From assembly GCA_009801085.1 (NCBI GenBank), contig VNWV01000001.1:930001-994000 (forward strand): DNA of 64,000 nt, given 5' to 3'. Shown one piece after another: positions 34,125-45,080 of this stretch. The DNA comes from Lasiodiplodia sp. COLG20 (lineage: Eukaryota; Ascomycota; Dothideomycetes; Botryosphaeriales; Botryosphaeriaceae). How positions within the stretch are numbered: position 1 is the first letter of the stretch; every line of letters begins with the position of its first letter. The notes beneath the pieces are model-generated. The model worked only from the letters and a program-made list of their open reading frames with translations, had not been told where the DNA came from and did not search any database. The translations under genes and the position numbers were made by a program.

Positions 34125-36585
34125 TTGCGAGGCGTCGGCGAGTGCATAGTTACTTCTTTAATTGCTAATGTCTGTTTGTTCATACCTGTCTATATTAGTC
34201 TTCTACTTTTGCACAGCAAGGCGTTATCATTTGCTGAAGGATGGCAGAGAAAAGGAGCAACACATTTGCAGCGGGACACTGTACTAGCATTTGACGATTA
34301 ACTTCATCACATTACTGCATTGCAACTTGCTCTCGTACTGAAAATGCATGAGAAATCACTGTTGTGGGAAATTTTCGCAGATCCCCACCGCGCAGGAGGA
34401 CGTGGCAAACACCAACGCACATGGCCGGCTCTTCAGACTCATGATGCGTATAGTATCTCGTAATGGCAGCTGCATATTTTTCGCCCTTGCCACAGTTCTG
34501 CAGGGCAGGCAAACTTTGTCGTCAAATCACGCTACTTCGATATACTGGTAGGCTACATCCTTCATGCGTACCACAAGATACACTAGAGAGACAAGACTCC
34601 GGGCCCGACGCGCAGCCGTTAGTCACCTTAATGATCCTCATCCACTCATTTGCCGACACTTTGGCGTCATAGCCACCTCTCATCCCGCCGCATCCTTCCT
34701 CTCTAGTAAGCAGCCGCACTGCCACCCTGCAGTGATGAAATTAGAATCATTGTGTAGATGAAACAAAACCAACATGAATACGTACACTAAGATATCGCAG
34801 GATTTCTGGACGCGCAAGTTTCCGTGCAGTGTCAGTGATGGCTGGGACGGTGACGAAGTTGAAGTCATAAGAAAAAAGCAAGGAGCCTCGCAGGGCTGAG
34901 ACCACACGCATGCGGCCTTCCCGCAAGGATATGCCAGCAAGGCGTGCAGTCAAGCAAGCATCTAGCCAGGCCCTTTAAAATGGCAGTCCGTAGCTTGCAG
35001 CAGCCGCATCGGTGGTGCTGCACGCGTGACTCGCATGTCCACCTATTCTCCTCCACGCTGAATGGATGAAGATAGGCGCGTGGAGTGCAGGGAACACGGC
35101 CGTGCCCGGTGCATATGCAGGCCAAGGCCAAAGAGCTCGGTCGGCGGTGAGCAAAGCGGGTGGCGGCGGGAGACTGCGGACGTATGGTGGATGACGTGCG
35201 TTTTACTCAGTCAGTCAGTTCCGGTCAGCCCTGTCGTGTTGTCCGTGAACCTATCAGAAGGCTATTTGCAGAGAACCCCAAGGCAATCGGAACGTCCCCT
35301 TGCCTGCTCGGGCCGAGTTACCATTCTTTCGTTACTGCATGGCTGAGGTGAGAAACAGCCTGGTCGAGGTCCACACCCATCCAGATCCCTCAGCCACCAC
35401 GGCGGCTGTTTGTATCTTTCACCCGCGTCGATCGTGTTACACTTCCACGCTCCCCATCCCCCGGGTGCATCTTTACCAGGTCCGTGGATCAAACTCTGCG
35501 GCAATTGCCATTGCGCGACTGTGCTGGAGATCGATCGATCCTACATCTGCAGGGAACGTGTGCCAACGGCGCATGTACCCGTGAGGTACGTACATATGGC
35601 ACGACAGAAAAGAAATCCGTTCCAAAATGTCCTATGACCCACTGCAATGCTGGTCCCGTAGCGCTCCGGCCTGCATACAATATTCCTCAAAAGCCCCGGA
35701 TGACCCCCCCTCCACCACCACTTCTCCATATTCCTTATTCACACCCATCATGTCGGTCGCACGAGAAATGCACAGTGCTCGGCCGAGAGGTCACTGGGAG
35801 AGGAAAGAAAGGCCTCATTATACCTCACGAGCGCCAGGGTTCGCACGCACGTCTAACGTGCATGCAGTCTCAGATGCAAACCTGTCCGAAATCTTCACGC
35901 ACGCTCGTGTCCAGGCGCCGCATGACAGGAGCGCGGGCACGTATGCGCGCATAAGAAGGCATTTCCCGGCAGGGCTGCAGGCGATGACTCGAGCTTCTGG
36001 ACGCCGTTGCTTGTTTTCCCACGTGAGCAAGGGAAAGGGTGGGGCCGGGGCCGGTGGCTGCTGATGAGGCGGTGCAGCCATGCAGCTATCATTGGCTGCC
36101 GCGTGGCGTTTTGGGTTGGCTGGCGGTCGATCTGCCGGCCTAAAGATAGAATTATGATGCGTGTCCAGCATGGACGAAATTATTTTGAACGGTACCGATG
36201 AGGTAGCGGGTGCTATGTTTTGGCTTGTATGTGGCAACCGGTTGCCATTGGTCGCCACTAAACCAAGTCACACAAGCGTTATACAAGGCGTAATTATAGG
36301 GCGATCCTATATAATGAAAATAGTATTTACAGATGTCTTGGTTGTAACTGTCGTCAGCACGTGAAAGCGGGGTCTGGGGACACGACGTTCAGCTCACATA
36401 GACAAAGTACATTCAAATCATGACTTTCATTGATCTCATCGTGAAAGGAGCTTCGGCAATCTCGTGTGGTCCTTAGCTCGGATAATAATTTACACAAAGA
36501 CGTCAAGGTCTCGGCCAATGCTTGATCTTGTCCTCCACCAACACTTCATCCGAAGTGCACGCGCGTGCGGGTATCAGCCACTCCA
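34125..36585. other. gene-poor region downstream of the haem peroxidase
   Basis: 2.46 kb without a supported gene. Scattered open frames of 60-156 codons on both strands lack similarity and overlap one another. Isolated CACGTG hexamers occur near 36018 and at 36358-36363. Nothing else was recognised. Confidence 0.5.
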
Positions 36586-36789
36586 TTATTTCTTACTAGT
36601 CGTCTCCTCGGCGTGCTTCGCGAGGATATGAACCGGGTTGGACGAAAGGCCGCTCTTGTCCTGCTCAGAAGCCTGCTTCGATCCCTGCTCAGGGCCGGCA
36701 CCAAGGTGAGCAGCGGCCGCACCCTTCAGCTGGGCGTCGGTCTGACGCTCGGGATCGGGGGACTGGCGGCCGGCGTTGGGGGCAGACAT
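36586..36789 (-). CDS. small conserved-looking protein of unknown function (67 aa)
   Basis: ATG-started frame of 67 residues, hydrophilic and probably disordered, opening MSAPNAGRQSPDPERQTDAQ and ending LSSNPVHILAKHAEETTSKK. I recall similar small proteins with the same opening and a SNPxHxLxxxAEExTSK ending in many Pezizomycotina, with no known function. No signal peptide, membrane segment or metal site is visible. The gene is isolated from its neighbours. Recognition is from memory and not verified by search. Confidence 0.6.
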   Translation of the reverse strand: MSAPNAGRQSPDPERQTDAQLKGAAAAHLGAGPEQGSKQASEQDKSGLSSNPVHILAKHAEETTSKK

Positions 36790-37474
36790 TGTGGTTAAGC
36801 GGGTGGAGAGGCTGCTCAGCGGCTGCGTTAGCAAACTGTTGCATAAGTGTGGGAGATTATTGTGGGTGCGGCTGAGGATAGGATGAATTGGCCCTCGACC
36901 GAGAAGGTCTTGGGCGACGAGCGAAATGCTGATGGTGGTTGCGCGTACAGTTTCAGATCTGTGAAAGGGTTCTGCGTGTTGCCATCAGCCATCGTGATCC
37001 CTTGGTTCAATGTGCGCACCCGCAATAATGGTTGAACGAGGTTGGCTGAAATCATGTATGGAGCAAACTCACCTTGATAGTAGAGATTTGAGAGCGACGT
37101 GAGAGAGTTGCGAGACTTGTTGGATGCTGTTGTGGAGGAGAACGTCCGTCCCCTCTCTACCTTTATCATGCTCTAGCCCCACGGTGACGTCATGTGTGCA
37201 TCGTCCACTCAGGAACGTCGTCACTACCTATGAAGAGGAAGGAACGCCCACCGGCCCGCGGTTTCTCCGCACGCAATCTAGATCTGGAAGCAATCGCAAA
37301 AGTGACGAAACTGCCAACTGACGCAATAATGGCGTCTATGAGGCTGATCAAGCACGCTGACCGAGCAACACTGCCTCCCGCTCGCTTCCCACATCAGCCT
37401 GATTCTCGTTCAATATCTATCTAGCCAAGAAATACCCTGCAACGCCATACGTACATTGGTTGTACAAAATCCCA
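36790..37474. other. intergenic: upstream region of the small protein, 3' flank of the metallophosphatase
   Basis: About 690 nt. A minus-strand open frame spans 36828-37169 but shows no family resemblance and is probably 5' leader sequence. No clear motif was recognised. Confidence 0.45.
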
Positions 37475-39369
37475 TCAGCACTCCCAGTGAGCACCGACCC
37501 AGTCCGTGATGATGCTCGTGAAGCTCCTACCTTCCATGTATGGGTGCGTGTCAGATACATTGTACTCCTGTCCAAGGTACCTCAGAGCGACCAGGATCCA
37601 TGGCTGCAGGAACTCGTTGAATACAAGGTCAACTTCTTCCGGTCTCTTCTCCTTCGGGTCTGTCGAGTTGAAGCCAAGTTCTGCTTGGATACAGTTTGGG
37701 ACCTCGAAGAACTTGATCGCCGAATGCACTGTATCGTCTCCGTCTTCCCCCGCGTCGTCAATAGTGGTATAGCCCGGGATGAGGTCGGACGGCTTATCAT
37801 TTGGCGTGAGAGGTGCTTGCAGCCGGCTGTGCTCAGCAATCTCGGGCTTGAAGGCCCGGTTTGAAGCAAGGCTCAAGCGACCGCTCTGCTGCTCAGGCGG
37901 TGCAAGCACTGCTGGGTCCAAAAGGTCCTCAGAAAACGTCTGAACCACCCGTCCTTCGTCGTTCAGGAGTTGCAGGACCTTCTGCGCTTCAGCGTACGGC
38001 ACGTCCTTGATGTAGTGGAAGCCGCTGGTGAACGGTGACACGAGAAAAGTGCTATCTCTCGTGAAAGGGCCCTTGAAAATGTCAAACCGCATCGCTCCAG
38101 TGTTGGTGATGATGAGCGCCTTCTTGTCATCGGCAATCCGGGAAGTGTTGCTTAGCTGTGTCGGGAGAACAGTCTCTTGTAGCCATGTGAAAATGCTATC
38201 GTTTGCGGGGAATGGAGCACGATTGACCCAGAGGTTTTGCGGCGCGCAGCCGTGTTTATCGTCGAGTCTCAACTCCTTTCGGGCCTTGGTGATCATCTTC
38301 GTGACATCCTTTCCTTCGTGCGTTGAGAACGTACCCTCGGTCTTGCCACTGTGGTGGTGGAGCGAGAAGAGGTTGTTGTCAATATATCGACGTGCGAAAG
38401 TGAGTCCCGCCGTCTGAGCCTTGGATTTCCTAGTGCTTAGCCCGTCAATCGACAGAAAGCCGATAGTCTCCATGTATCGTCCGCTGGCAATGGCGACAGA
38501 CTTGGCATCAAACGTTTTGAAGTCCCGTACATGAGCATGGCCACCGAAGAACTGGATCGGCATGTCCCACCGCACGGATCGGATCGTCTTGAAGATATGA
38601 TCGTACTCTGGCGTCCGGAGAGCCACGTGACCGATGACAAGAATGAGATCTATGTCCTTGTCACGGATGGCATCCTGAAACCACTTCTCTTTGACCGTGT
38701 CTTCGACAGACTTGACGACCGTGTTGTTGGCATTTCCAGCAAAGTTGAAGAGGAAGCCGAAGGACAGGACCCGGATGCCTTGATTCTTGGTAGTAAACTT
38801 CTTGAATCTTGGGGCAAGCGGCTGAAGTTCTCCAGTCTCCGGATTATAAATGTCCAGATTGGATGCGAGATAGCTACCGTTGAAGTTGGGGACAGTGTAG
38901 TAGAATTCATTTTCGGATGAGTTCTGCTTGTACAGTTCGTGGTTGCCGGAGCAGATGACGTCAATATGCTGATGCTTGAAAATGTCAAACGTGTAATTCC
39001 CCTTCGGTTCAGATGCGTCATAGAGACCGTTCCCTTCGACACGGTCTCCTGTGTCAACGAGGAGAAGGTCTACTCCGTCCGCATCCGCACGGTCGCGCAA
39101 ATGCTTGGCAAAGGAGATGTAGTCGCCCCAGTCAGCCGAATAAGACGACCTGCGCCAAGCAGAGTCAGAATCAAGGTCCCACAAGCTTGAGGGGAGAGCT
39201 ACTCTTGCAGGTGCCCGCCGTGCCAGCCATGCGTATCAGTCGTATGGAGGAAGTTGAGCTGAGCCCATGGCAACTCCCGGAGAGGTGCTGCTTTGGGCGA
39301 CGGTGCTGAAGGCTGAGCCGCATATGCGCCCACAGCAAAAATGAACGATAACAAGGAACGTGTGATCAT
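37475..39369 (-). CDS. secreted metallophosphatase, 5'-nucleotidase/2',3'-cyclic phosphodiesterase-like
   Basis: Two exons, 39369-39203 and 39149-37475, give 613 residues. A signal peptide (MITRSLLSFIFAVGAYAAQP) targets the secretory pathway. The calcineurin-like domain carries its metal-binding blocks in order: TTDTHGWHGGH, DTGDRVEGNGLYD, CSGNHE, VIGHVALRTPEYDH and FGGHAHVRDF. A 5'-nucleotidase C-terminal-like domain follows (ITNTGAMRFDIFKGPFTRDS). The layout resembles yeast YHR202W and related vacuolar or extracellular phosphoesterases. The substrate is unknown. It starts 254 nt from the ribosomal protein eL13 gene on the other strand. Confidence 0.9.
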
Positions 39370-39623
39370 GATGCAGATGTTGATAAGTTCTTCTCTGATG
39401 ACAGAGAGGACAGAGAGACGTCTGGAGGTGGCTGATACCTTGATGGTCGGAGCTTCCGGTCACATGGGCACGTGCCATTGCGGTCTTGGGACTAGCGCCG
39501 GCGTTACGGCAGAATATTGATCCCTTTTCGCTTCAACCCGTCCACAGAACTTTCCGTTTATTCGAGACTTCGACAGCGACGACGACAATCGGCTAACCCA
39601 GTGCCTGCTCAACAACCGTCAAA
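39370..39623. promoter_or_regulatory. shared head-to-head promoter region (metallophosphatase / eL13)
   Basis: 254 nt between divergent starts. It contains GCACGTGCC around 39468-39476 and a pyrimidine-rich patch (CCCTTTTCGCTTC) ~100 nt before the eL13 ATG, common in ribosomal-protein genes. Confidence 0.5.
39469..39474. promoter_or_regulatory. CACGTG E-box in the eL13 / metallophosphatase promoter
   Basis: Perfect CACGTG palindrome ~150 nt upstream of the eL13 start codon and ~100 nt upstream of the metallophosphatase start. Binding by a bHLH factor is inferred. Confidence 0.4.
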
Positions 39624-40564
39624 ATGGTACGTCGCCACCCGTCGATGCGACCGCTACGATGCACGCTCCGTGCGAATCCGCGCAAATTGCGCTCCGAGGC
39701 AGCAGACCGCTGATATTTTTTTTTCCGTAACAGGCCATCAAGCACAACAACCAGATCCCTCACAACCGTAAGAGAAATTTCCGATCAGCCGCAATCACCA
39801 CAATTTTGCTGACAATGGCTTGCAGACTTCCGCAAGGACTGGCAGCGCCGCGTCCGCGTTCACTTCGATCAGGTAATTCCCCTCTCAGATGGCTGAGAGC
39901 AGCGGCGCCGATCGAGCGGACTTTCTCTAATACCCGTCGAATAGGCCGGCAAGAAGAAGAGCAGGCGCGATGCCCGCCAGGCTAAGGCTGCCGCCGTCGC
40001 CCCTCGCCCGGTCGACAAGCTGAGGCCCGTCGTCCGCTGCCCCTCCGTCAAGTACAACCGCCGCGTCCGCGCTGGCCGTGGCTTCTCCCTCGCTGAGCTG
40101 AAGGTATGCGTTGAAATTGTTAGAGGAGATTGGGCAACAATCTAACCGGTTTCAAGGCCGCTGGTATCCCCCGCAAGCTTGCGCCCACCATCGGTATCTC
40201 GGTCGACCCCCGCCGCCAGAACCTCTCCGAGGAGTCCCTGAAGGCCAACGTCGAGCGCCTCCAGGAGTACAGGAAGCGCCTCATTGTCTTCCCCCGCCGC
40301 ACTGGCACCAAGTCGGCCAAGAAGGGTGACGCCTCCGCCGAGGAGATCAAGGCCGTCAAGGCCGGCGAGAACGTCAAGAACGTTGCCGCTACCTTCCCCG
40401 TCGTCCAGGACGTCGGTATCTCCGAGGGCTCCATCTCCGCCCACCCCGCCACTGAGAACGCTTTCCGCACTCTCCGTGTCGCTCGCTCTGACGCTCGCCT
40501 TGTTGGTGTCCGTGAGAAGCGTGCCAAGGCTGCCGCTGAGGCTGCCGCTGAGAAGGCCAAATAG
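39624..40564 (+). CDS. RPL13: 60S ribosomal protein eL13
   Basis: Structural protein of the large cytosolic ribosomal subunit. Five exons: 39624-39626, 39734-39767, 39826-39872, 39945-40103 and 40157-40564, giving 216 residues. The first exon is the ATG alone, followed at once by GTACGT. Splicing gives [21 protein letters not shown], then [54 protein letters not shown] and [15 protein letters not shown], all diagnostic for eL13. Branch sites (GCTGAC, TCTAAC) precede the acceptors. Codon use is strongly C-ending, as expected for high expression. Confidence 0.97.
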
Positions 40565-41144
40565 ATGGGATGAAAAAAGTGCTGGGTTGGCGTTCGTTGC
40601 TTGCACCTATAACAGGAACGGGACAAGCATCATGCCTAATTTATGGTACCAAAATCAAGGGGATTGCTTGGCTTTTAAGATACCCAACATGAGGACTGCC
40701 TCTGTTTACGAGTGAAATGTGCCTGCTCTGTGAATCACTGGAATTTCTGGCGTGTCTACAGTCTGTTTTGCAGTGAATTGCAAATTTGACACATTCGTCA
40801 CGCACCGCTTCTCGGATTTTCCGTTCAAACCTCTGCCCATTTCGAACGTCGACTCGCATGCTAATGCCCTGAAGCCTTAGGAATATATAGGATTTTCGTT
40901 CTACAGCACGCAAACTGTCGCCCAGATGAGACCGCTACTTTGCCCCGTGCATTTATTGCTCAGGACTTCTTTTTTTTCATATATAACAGCTCAAAGTCGG
41001 TTCCACAATACTTTCCCCTTTCCATGCCATGATATCCTACCGCACAAGCCCACCGCCCAATCAGTATCCCAAAAGCCGTTCCATTCATCAAGGAAACCAA
41101 GCAAACCATGAGCATCGCAACATGCGTCCACTGATCGGGACTGA
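40565..41144. other. convergent intergenic gap (eL13 / HRI1)
   Basis: 580 nt holding the two 3' UTRs. No coding exon, RNA gene or repeat was recognised. Confidence 0.55.
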
Positions 41145-42267
41145 CTACCAGGTAAACCTCTCCTGCACCTGCCACATCATCTCGCCATCTTGCAGCGTGC
41201 TGCCAACAGCCACGTTGTCCAGCATGGCCTTACCATCCTCGAACGTCCAAGCGCACGGCAGGAACCTGCTCCCCAGCTTCGCCACGCGCTGCCACTCACC
41301 CATGGTACCCTGGGCGCCGACGAAATGCTCCCAGCGCTCGAGATCGATCTGGCCGTTGATCATCAGCAGCGCTTGACAGTACTGCGCGACGCGAACGACG
41401 ATGCCGCGGGCCTGCCGCTCGGGCATGTCGAGCGAGAGCACAACGCCATGGCGGCCAGTCTCGGTGCCGACCAACTGTGATCGGAACGCGTAACCAATTA
41501 GCGGAGACTGCCCAAATCGCAAGAGAGAAGCATGGAAAGAAACAAAAAAAAAAAAAGGACAAGCTCACCCTGGGCTCCACCGTGACCCAAAGCTCCTGGT
41601 AGCCGACCGAGACGCCGCTTCCCCTCTCCCTCTCCATCCGGCCGATCTCCAAGCACGCCTCGGGCCTGCCCGCGACGGCGTACATTTCGCCCTCGTCCTG
41701 CGCCGGCTTCTGGTCTGGTGCGACGCACCTGCTGTCGATGACGTGCCTCCACCGCTTCCTCGGCACCGTCATGGCGCCGCTGCCCCACGGTCCTGTCGCG
41801 TTGGGATCGTACAGGCGGCCGTATTCGACCGGCACCAGCGGTGGCACCTGCGTGTGCGCGGCCGCGAGCTGCATCTGCGGCATGACTAGCGGCGGCAACG
41901 TCTCGGACACGCCCGAGAAAGCCCAGTCGAGGCGGTTGAGCGGCCCGCCTGTGTTGGGCAGTGGCAGTTCCGACAGTGGCGTCTGGGGGGTTGGCAGCAG
42001 CAGCCGCACGTCAAGGAACGTGTTGCTGGGCGCGGTTAGGACGAGGGTCGTCGTGGGCTCCATGGGGCCTTCGCCTTCCTGTATGTGGCGGGTAAGTCTG
42101 CGGTTCGGATGGCAAGCAACAGCAAGTGGGAGATTGAATGACGCAATTGGTGGATAAAGCAAGAAAAGACGGCAGTGGACGACGTGGAAGTTACCTACCC
42201 AGCAAATCCACTCCCTCACAGAGATGTCTCCAGCCGGCCCCGCGGAGTTGGCAGTAGGCTGCACCAT
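41145..42267 (-). CDS. HRI1: HRI1-family protein
   Basis: Three exons, 42267-42199, 42078-41569 and 41474-41145, give 302 residues. Splicing joins ISVREWICW to EGEGPMEPTTTLVLTAPSNTFLDVRLL, matching the start of the HRI1 beta-barrel domain. A second matching part is GRHGVVLSLDMPERQARGIVVRVAQYCQ...INGQIDLERWE. RLDWAFSGVSE and HVIDSRCVAPDQ lie between. The family (yeast Hri1, linked to Hrr25 and Sec72) has no enzymatic activity that I know of. Introns of 120 and 94 nt are longer than most here, and the second holds a 13-nt homopolymer (41544-41556). Assignment is from remembered pattern. Confidence 0.7.
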
Positions 42268-42939
42268 CTTGGAGCTGGATTTGGAAAGGTATCAAGGATC
42301 TTGCGACAGTCTACTGGAAAGCGGACAGAATATGGGTCTTTATCCAAGCTCTTTTCCGGTCACTACAAGTGACTGTGGCGCCTTCAAGATCTTCGAAGCG
42401 ACCGAGTTGAAATGTTTCTGCCAGTGGAAAGGTAGCTAAGAAAAGTAAGTAGCAACGCGGGAGAAGTAGAAGACAGACGCGCGAAGCAGAAAGGGAAGCC
42501 CGAAATTAGGAATGGAGGTGTGCGACTTGCCCAGCGCGTCTAAGGATAGTTCTACGTGTTGGCGCCGCGGCTGTGGTGGATGCAGAGTTGAGAAATGGAG
42601 GGAGATGCGACGGCGGCCATAAGTATGCGTCGTTCGGCAGGACGCGTCCCGCTGCCGAACACGCGGCGCTAGTAAGAGGCCGTTTGGTACAACATCAACC
42701 GGTAGTTCGAGATGTCTTTTTAATTAATTTACTTATGCCAGAAACGGGTCATACATGCCTCCTCTATCCGCTTAAAGACGCCTTGCTTTTCCTTTCAACC
42801 TGCAATTCCATCGGCTCCGTCGAATATATCCGCGCTAGTCCATCCATGCATGCATTCTAGCACCCTACATTGTAACGCTGACAGCGACGCACCAAACCAG
42901 CCCCAAGCTTGTCACTCTCCTTCGCTGCCCGGCCAGTTC
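42268..42939. other. intergenic: HRI1 upstream region and YIP1 3' flank
   Basis: 670 nt between a minus-strand stop and the next minus-strand start. Only short unsupported frames are present. Confidence 0.5.
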
Positions 42940-44018
42940 TCACGCAGCCGTGGTCTTCGCCGCTAAGCCCCCCGTTCCCCTGCTGCTGAAGATGGCCATG
43001 ATGCCAAAGCCCACATAAAACAGTCCCAGAGGGTAGGCTACAAGGCCGCGCATACCACTCATGCGACCAACTGCGCAAAACATGGCGCTGCTGCTGTACG
43101 TGCACCACATAATGGCCGCTGTCGTCAATATATATCCAAATGGACCGTCCATGGGCACGACGATGCCGATCAACGACGTCAGGACTAGCGGCAAAAGGCA
43201 GTATCCCAGAACCGACGCAGAGCGGGGAAACGTGAGGGTCGAAGAAAAGTGCGACGAGGTGGTGGGGTGCGCCGGGTGGCCGGACGCGCTGGCGGTGGCA
43301 GGGTCGACCGGCGGAGACATCAGGGACAGGATCATGTGGAGCGAGGTACTGCCTAGCAGCGCCAGGCCGTAGATGTAGCCGAAGTGCACCTTGCCGGACT
43401 GTTTACAGCGTCAGCGATTGCACCGCATACTGAGCGGAGAGCGAGAACTTACGAAGAGTAAGAAGGTACCGAATAGCAGGAAGAACAAGATCGGGCCCGC
43501 CAGGTCCGAGTCGTCCATGATGTGCTGGTCTATCCGCGCAAGCGGGTTCAGCACCGTGAGAGTCTGCCATTGCCCGCGCCGTCAGTACACCTGCACCTTG
43601 ATACATTGCCCGAACGGCACCCTGTCTTCCGTCACCCACGTACCTTCATCTTGATGTGCCCAAAGTTCACACCCAGCTCTTCCAACAGCGGCGGCTCGCC
43701 CTCGTAGCCCTCGGTCCCAAATGCTGCAAGCCAACCCGTCCGCAGTCCACCTTGCTCGCCCATCCTGCCGCTCACGCCGGGCACCGCGCCGCCGAATCCG
43801 CTCGGTCCTGCCATGTTGCCCATGCCGCCGAAGCCTGCACCAGAGTATGCGTTGGACACGGCGGCGCCATTGTACGCCTGGAAGGGCGTCGTGTGTCCCG
43901 ACACGGGCTGTGCCGAGTAGGACGATTGGTAGAAGTTCAGGTTCTGCGCCGCGGCGCCTGGTTGGCCACCATATGCGGCCGAGGCCCCTGCGTTGGGCGC
44001 GCCGTAGTAATTAGACAT
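42940..44018 (-). CDS. YIP1: YIP1-family Golgi membrane protein
   Basis: Multi-spanning protein that binds Rab GTPases (Ypt1/Ypt31 in yeast) and supports COPII vesicle formation between ER and Golgi. Exons 44018-43644, 43563-43453 and 43398-42940 give 314 residues. The first ~95 residues are Gly/Ala/Tyr/Asn/Gln-rich and cytosolic. The signature follows: [25 protein letters not shown], then DLAGPILFFLLFGTFLLFSGKVHFGYIYG. Five hydrophobic segments fill the rest (GLALLGSTSLHMILSLM; SVLGYCLLPLVLTSLIGI; GYILTTAAIMWCTYSSSAMF; GLVAYPLGLFYVGFGIMAIF). A Pro/Ala/Ser-rich loop of ~30 residues between membrane segments is longer than in yeast. Confidence 0.94.
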
Positions 44019-45080
44019 ACTCTCCGAGGGTGGGTGCGTGAGGTGGGCGAGTGGGTGGATATCCGCCCCGGAACTGCGTATACGTGTCGGGGTAGAAGAC
44101 GGGGCGATTGCGCGTGGGAGGTCGAGACTTTGGGAATGCGATAGGCGAAAGCGCAAAGGTAGCGATCGGAGATATACGCCGGTAAGGAGAGGGAGTCTGG
44201 AGCGGGTGCGCAGCTAAGTTGTGGTGGAGGCGTGCGGGAATGAGTGCGGCCTAGCTTAGCTTCCACGGTGAAGTGGTCTCAAAAGAGGTCACGTGCACCT
44301 CGAGCTTATGTACTGCAAACCCCTCCGCAATTCCGGAAACAGCGCAATCTTGTCATACGCTAGGGTCATCTGGGAAGTTCCAAATACAGAATCCGGGCGT
44401 GCCGTAGTATTCAGATTGAACCTCAGGTGAGAGGAGGGCCAGACGAAGTTCAATCGGGGTACACAAGTTCGACCCTGCTCGAAAGCTTGGCTCTGCTATC
44501 AAATAGTGATTCATTTTTGTCACTTTCTTGAAAATGATGCTCTTTTCTATAATCGATCTCTTCCCGCATTTACCATTCAAACAGTTGTAAAATGCTCGCA
44601 CGTTTGCATGTCATGCCCATGCCCTCCTGTTCATCCCTAGAAAACCCGGTATCTTCCAGGGGCCGCCAGCCTATGCCAATTGCTTCCGCCAGAAATGCAA
44701 ACAAACCAAACCGTTGCATGCTATGCTTCTCTACTACGTCGCGATTCCGCTCTTGCGCGCTATGCCTACCGCAAATTCCAATCAAATCAGAGCGACACTT
44801 CATGCATCTACGCGGACCAAACGGACTGAATGCAATATATCGAAAAGGAAAAAAATGGTGCCGCAAAACCAAACGCTTAACTGATTCTCGAGAATCAAGG
44901 CCGCAATGCTAACAATAATCAAAGAATACTCAACATGCTGCTCAATCGCGGCGTCTACGCAAAATGCTCAGTCATTGAAGAGAAGGGTATCATGGGGAGT
45001 TCCGGGACACGTCGTCTTGCGTCGTCCGGAACGTCGTTACTAAGGAGGCCGTGCATTCTTAGTCTTTTCTCGTTTCGTCA
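44019..45080. other. intergenic: YIP1 upstream region and OPT 3' flank
   Basis: 1.06 kb. A CACGTG hexamer lies at 44290-44295, ~270 nt upstream of the YIP1 ATG. Overlapping frames of ~100 codons near 44570-44910 on opposite strands lack similarity. No other element was recognised. Confidence 0.5.

Noticed and set aside
36828..37169. 113-codon minus-strand frame upstream of the small protein
   Set aside because: No similarity; position fits a 5' leader, and it does not join in frame to the downstream ORF by a convincing intron.
44460..44485. GTTCGACCC resembling a tRNA B box
   Set aside because: Flanking bases do not form a T-arm stem and no matching A box or acceptor stem was found upstream.
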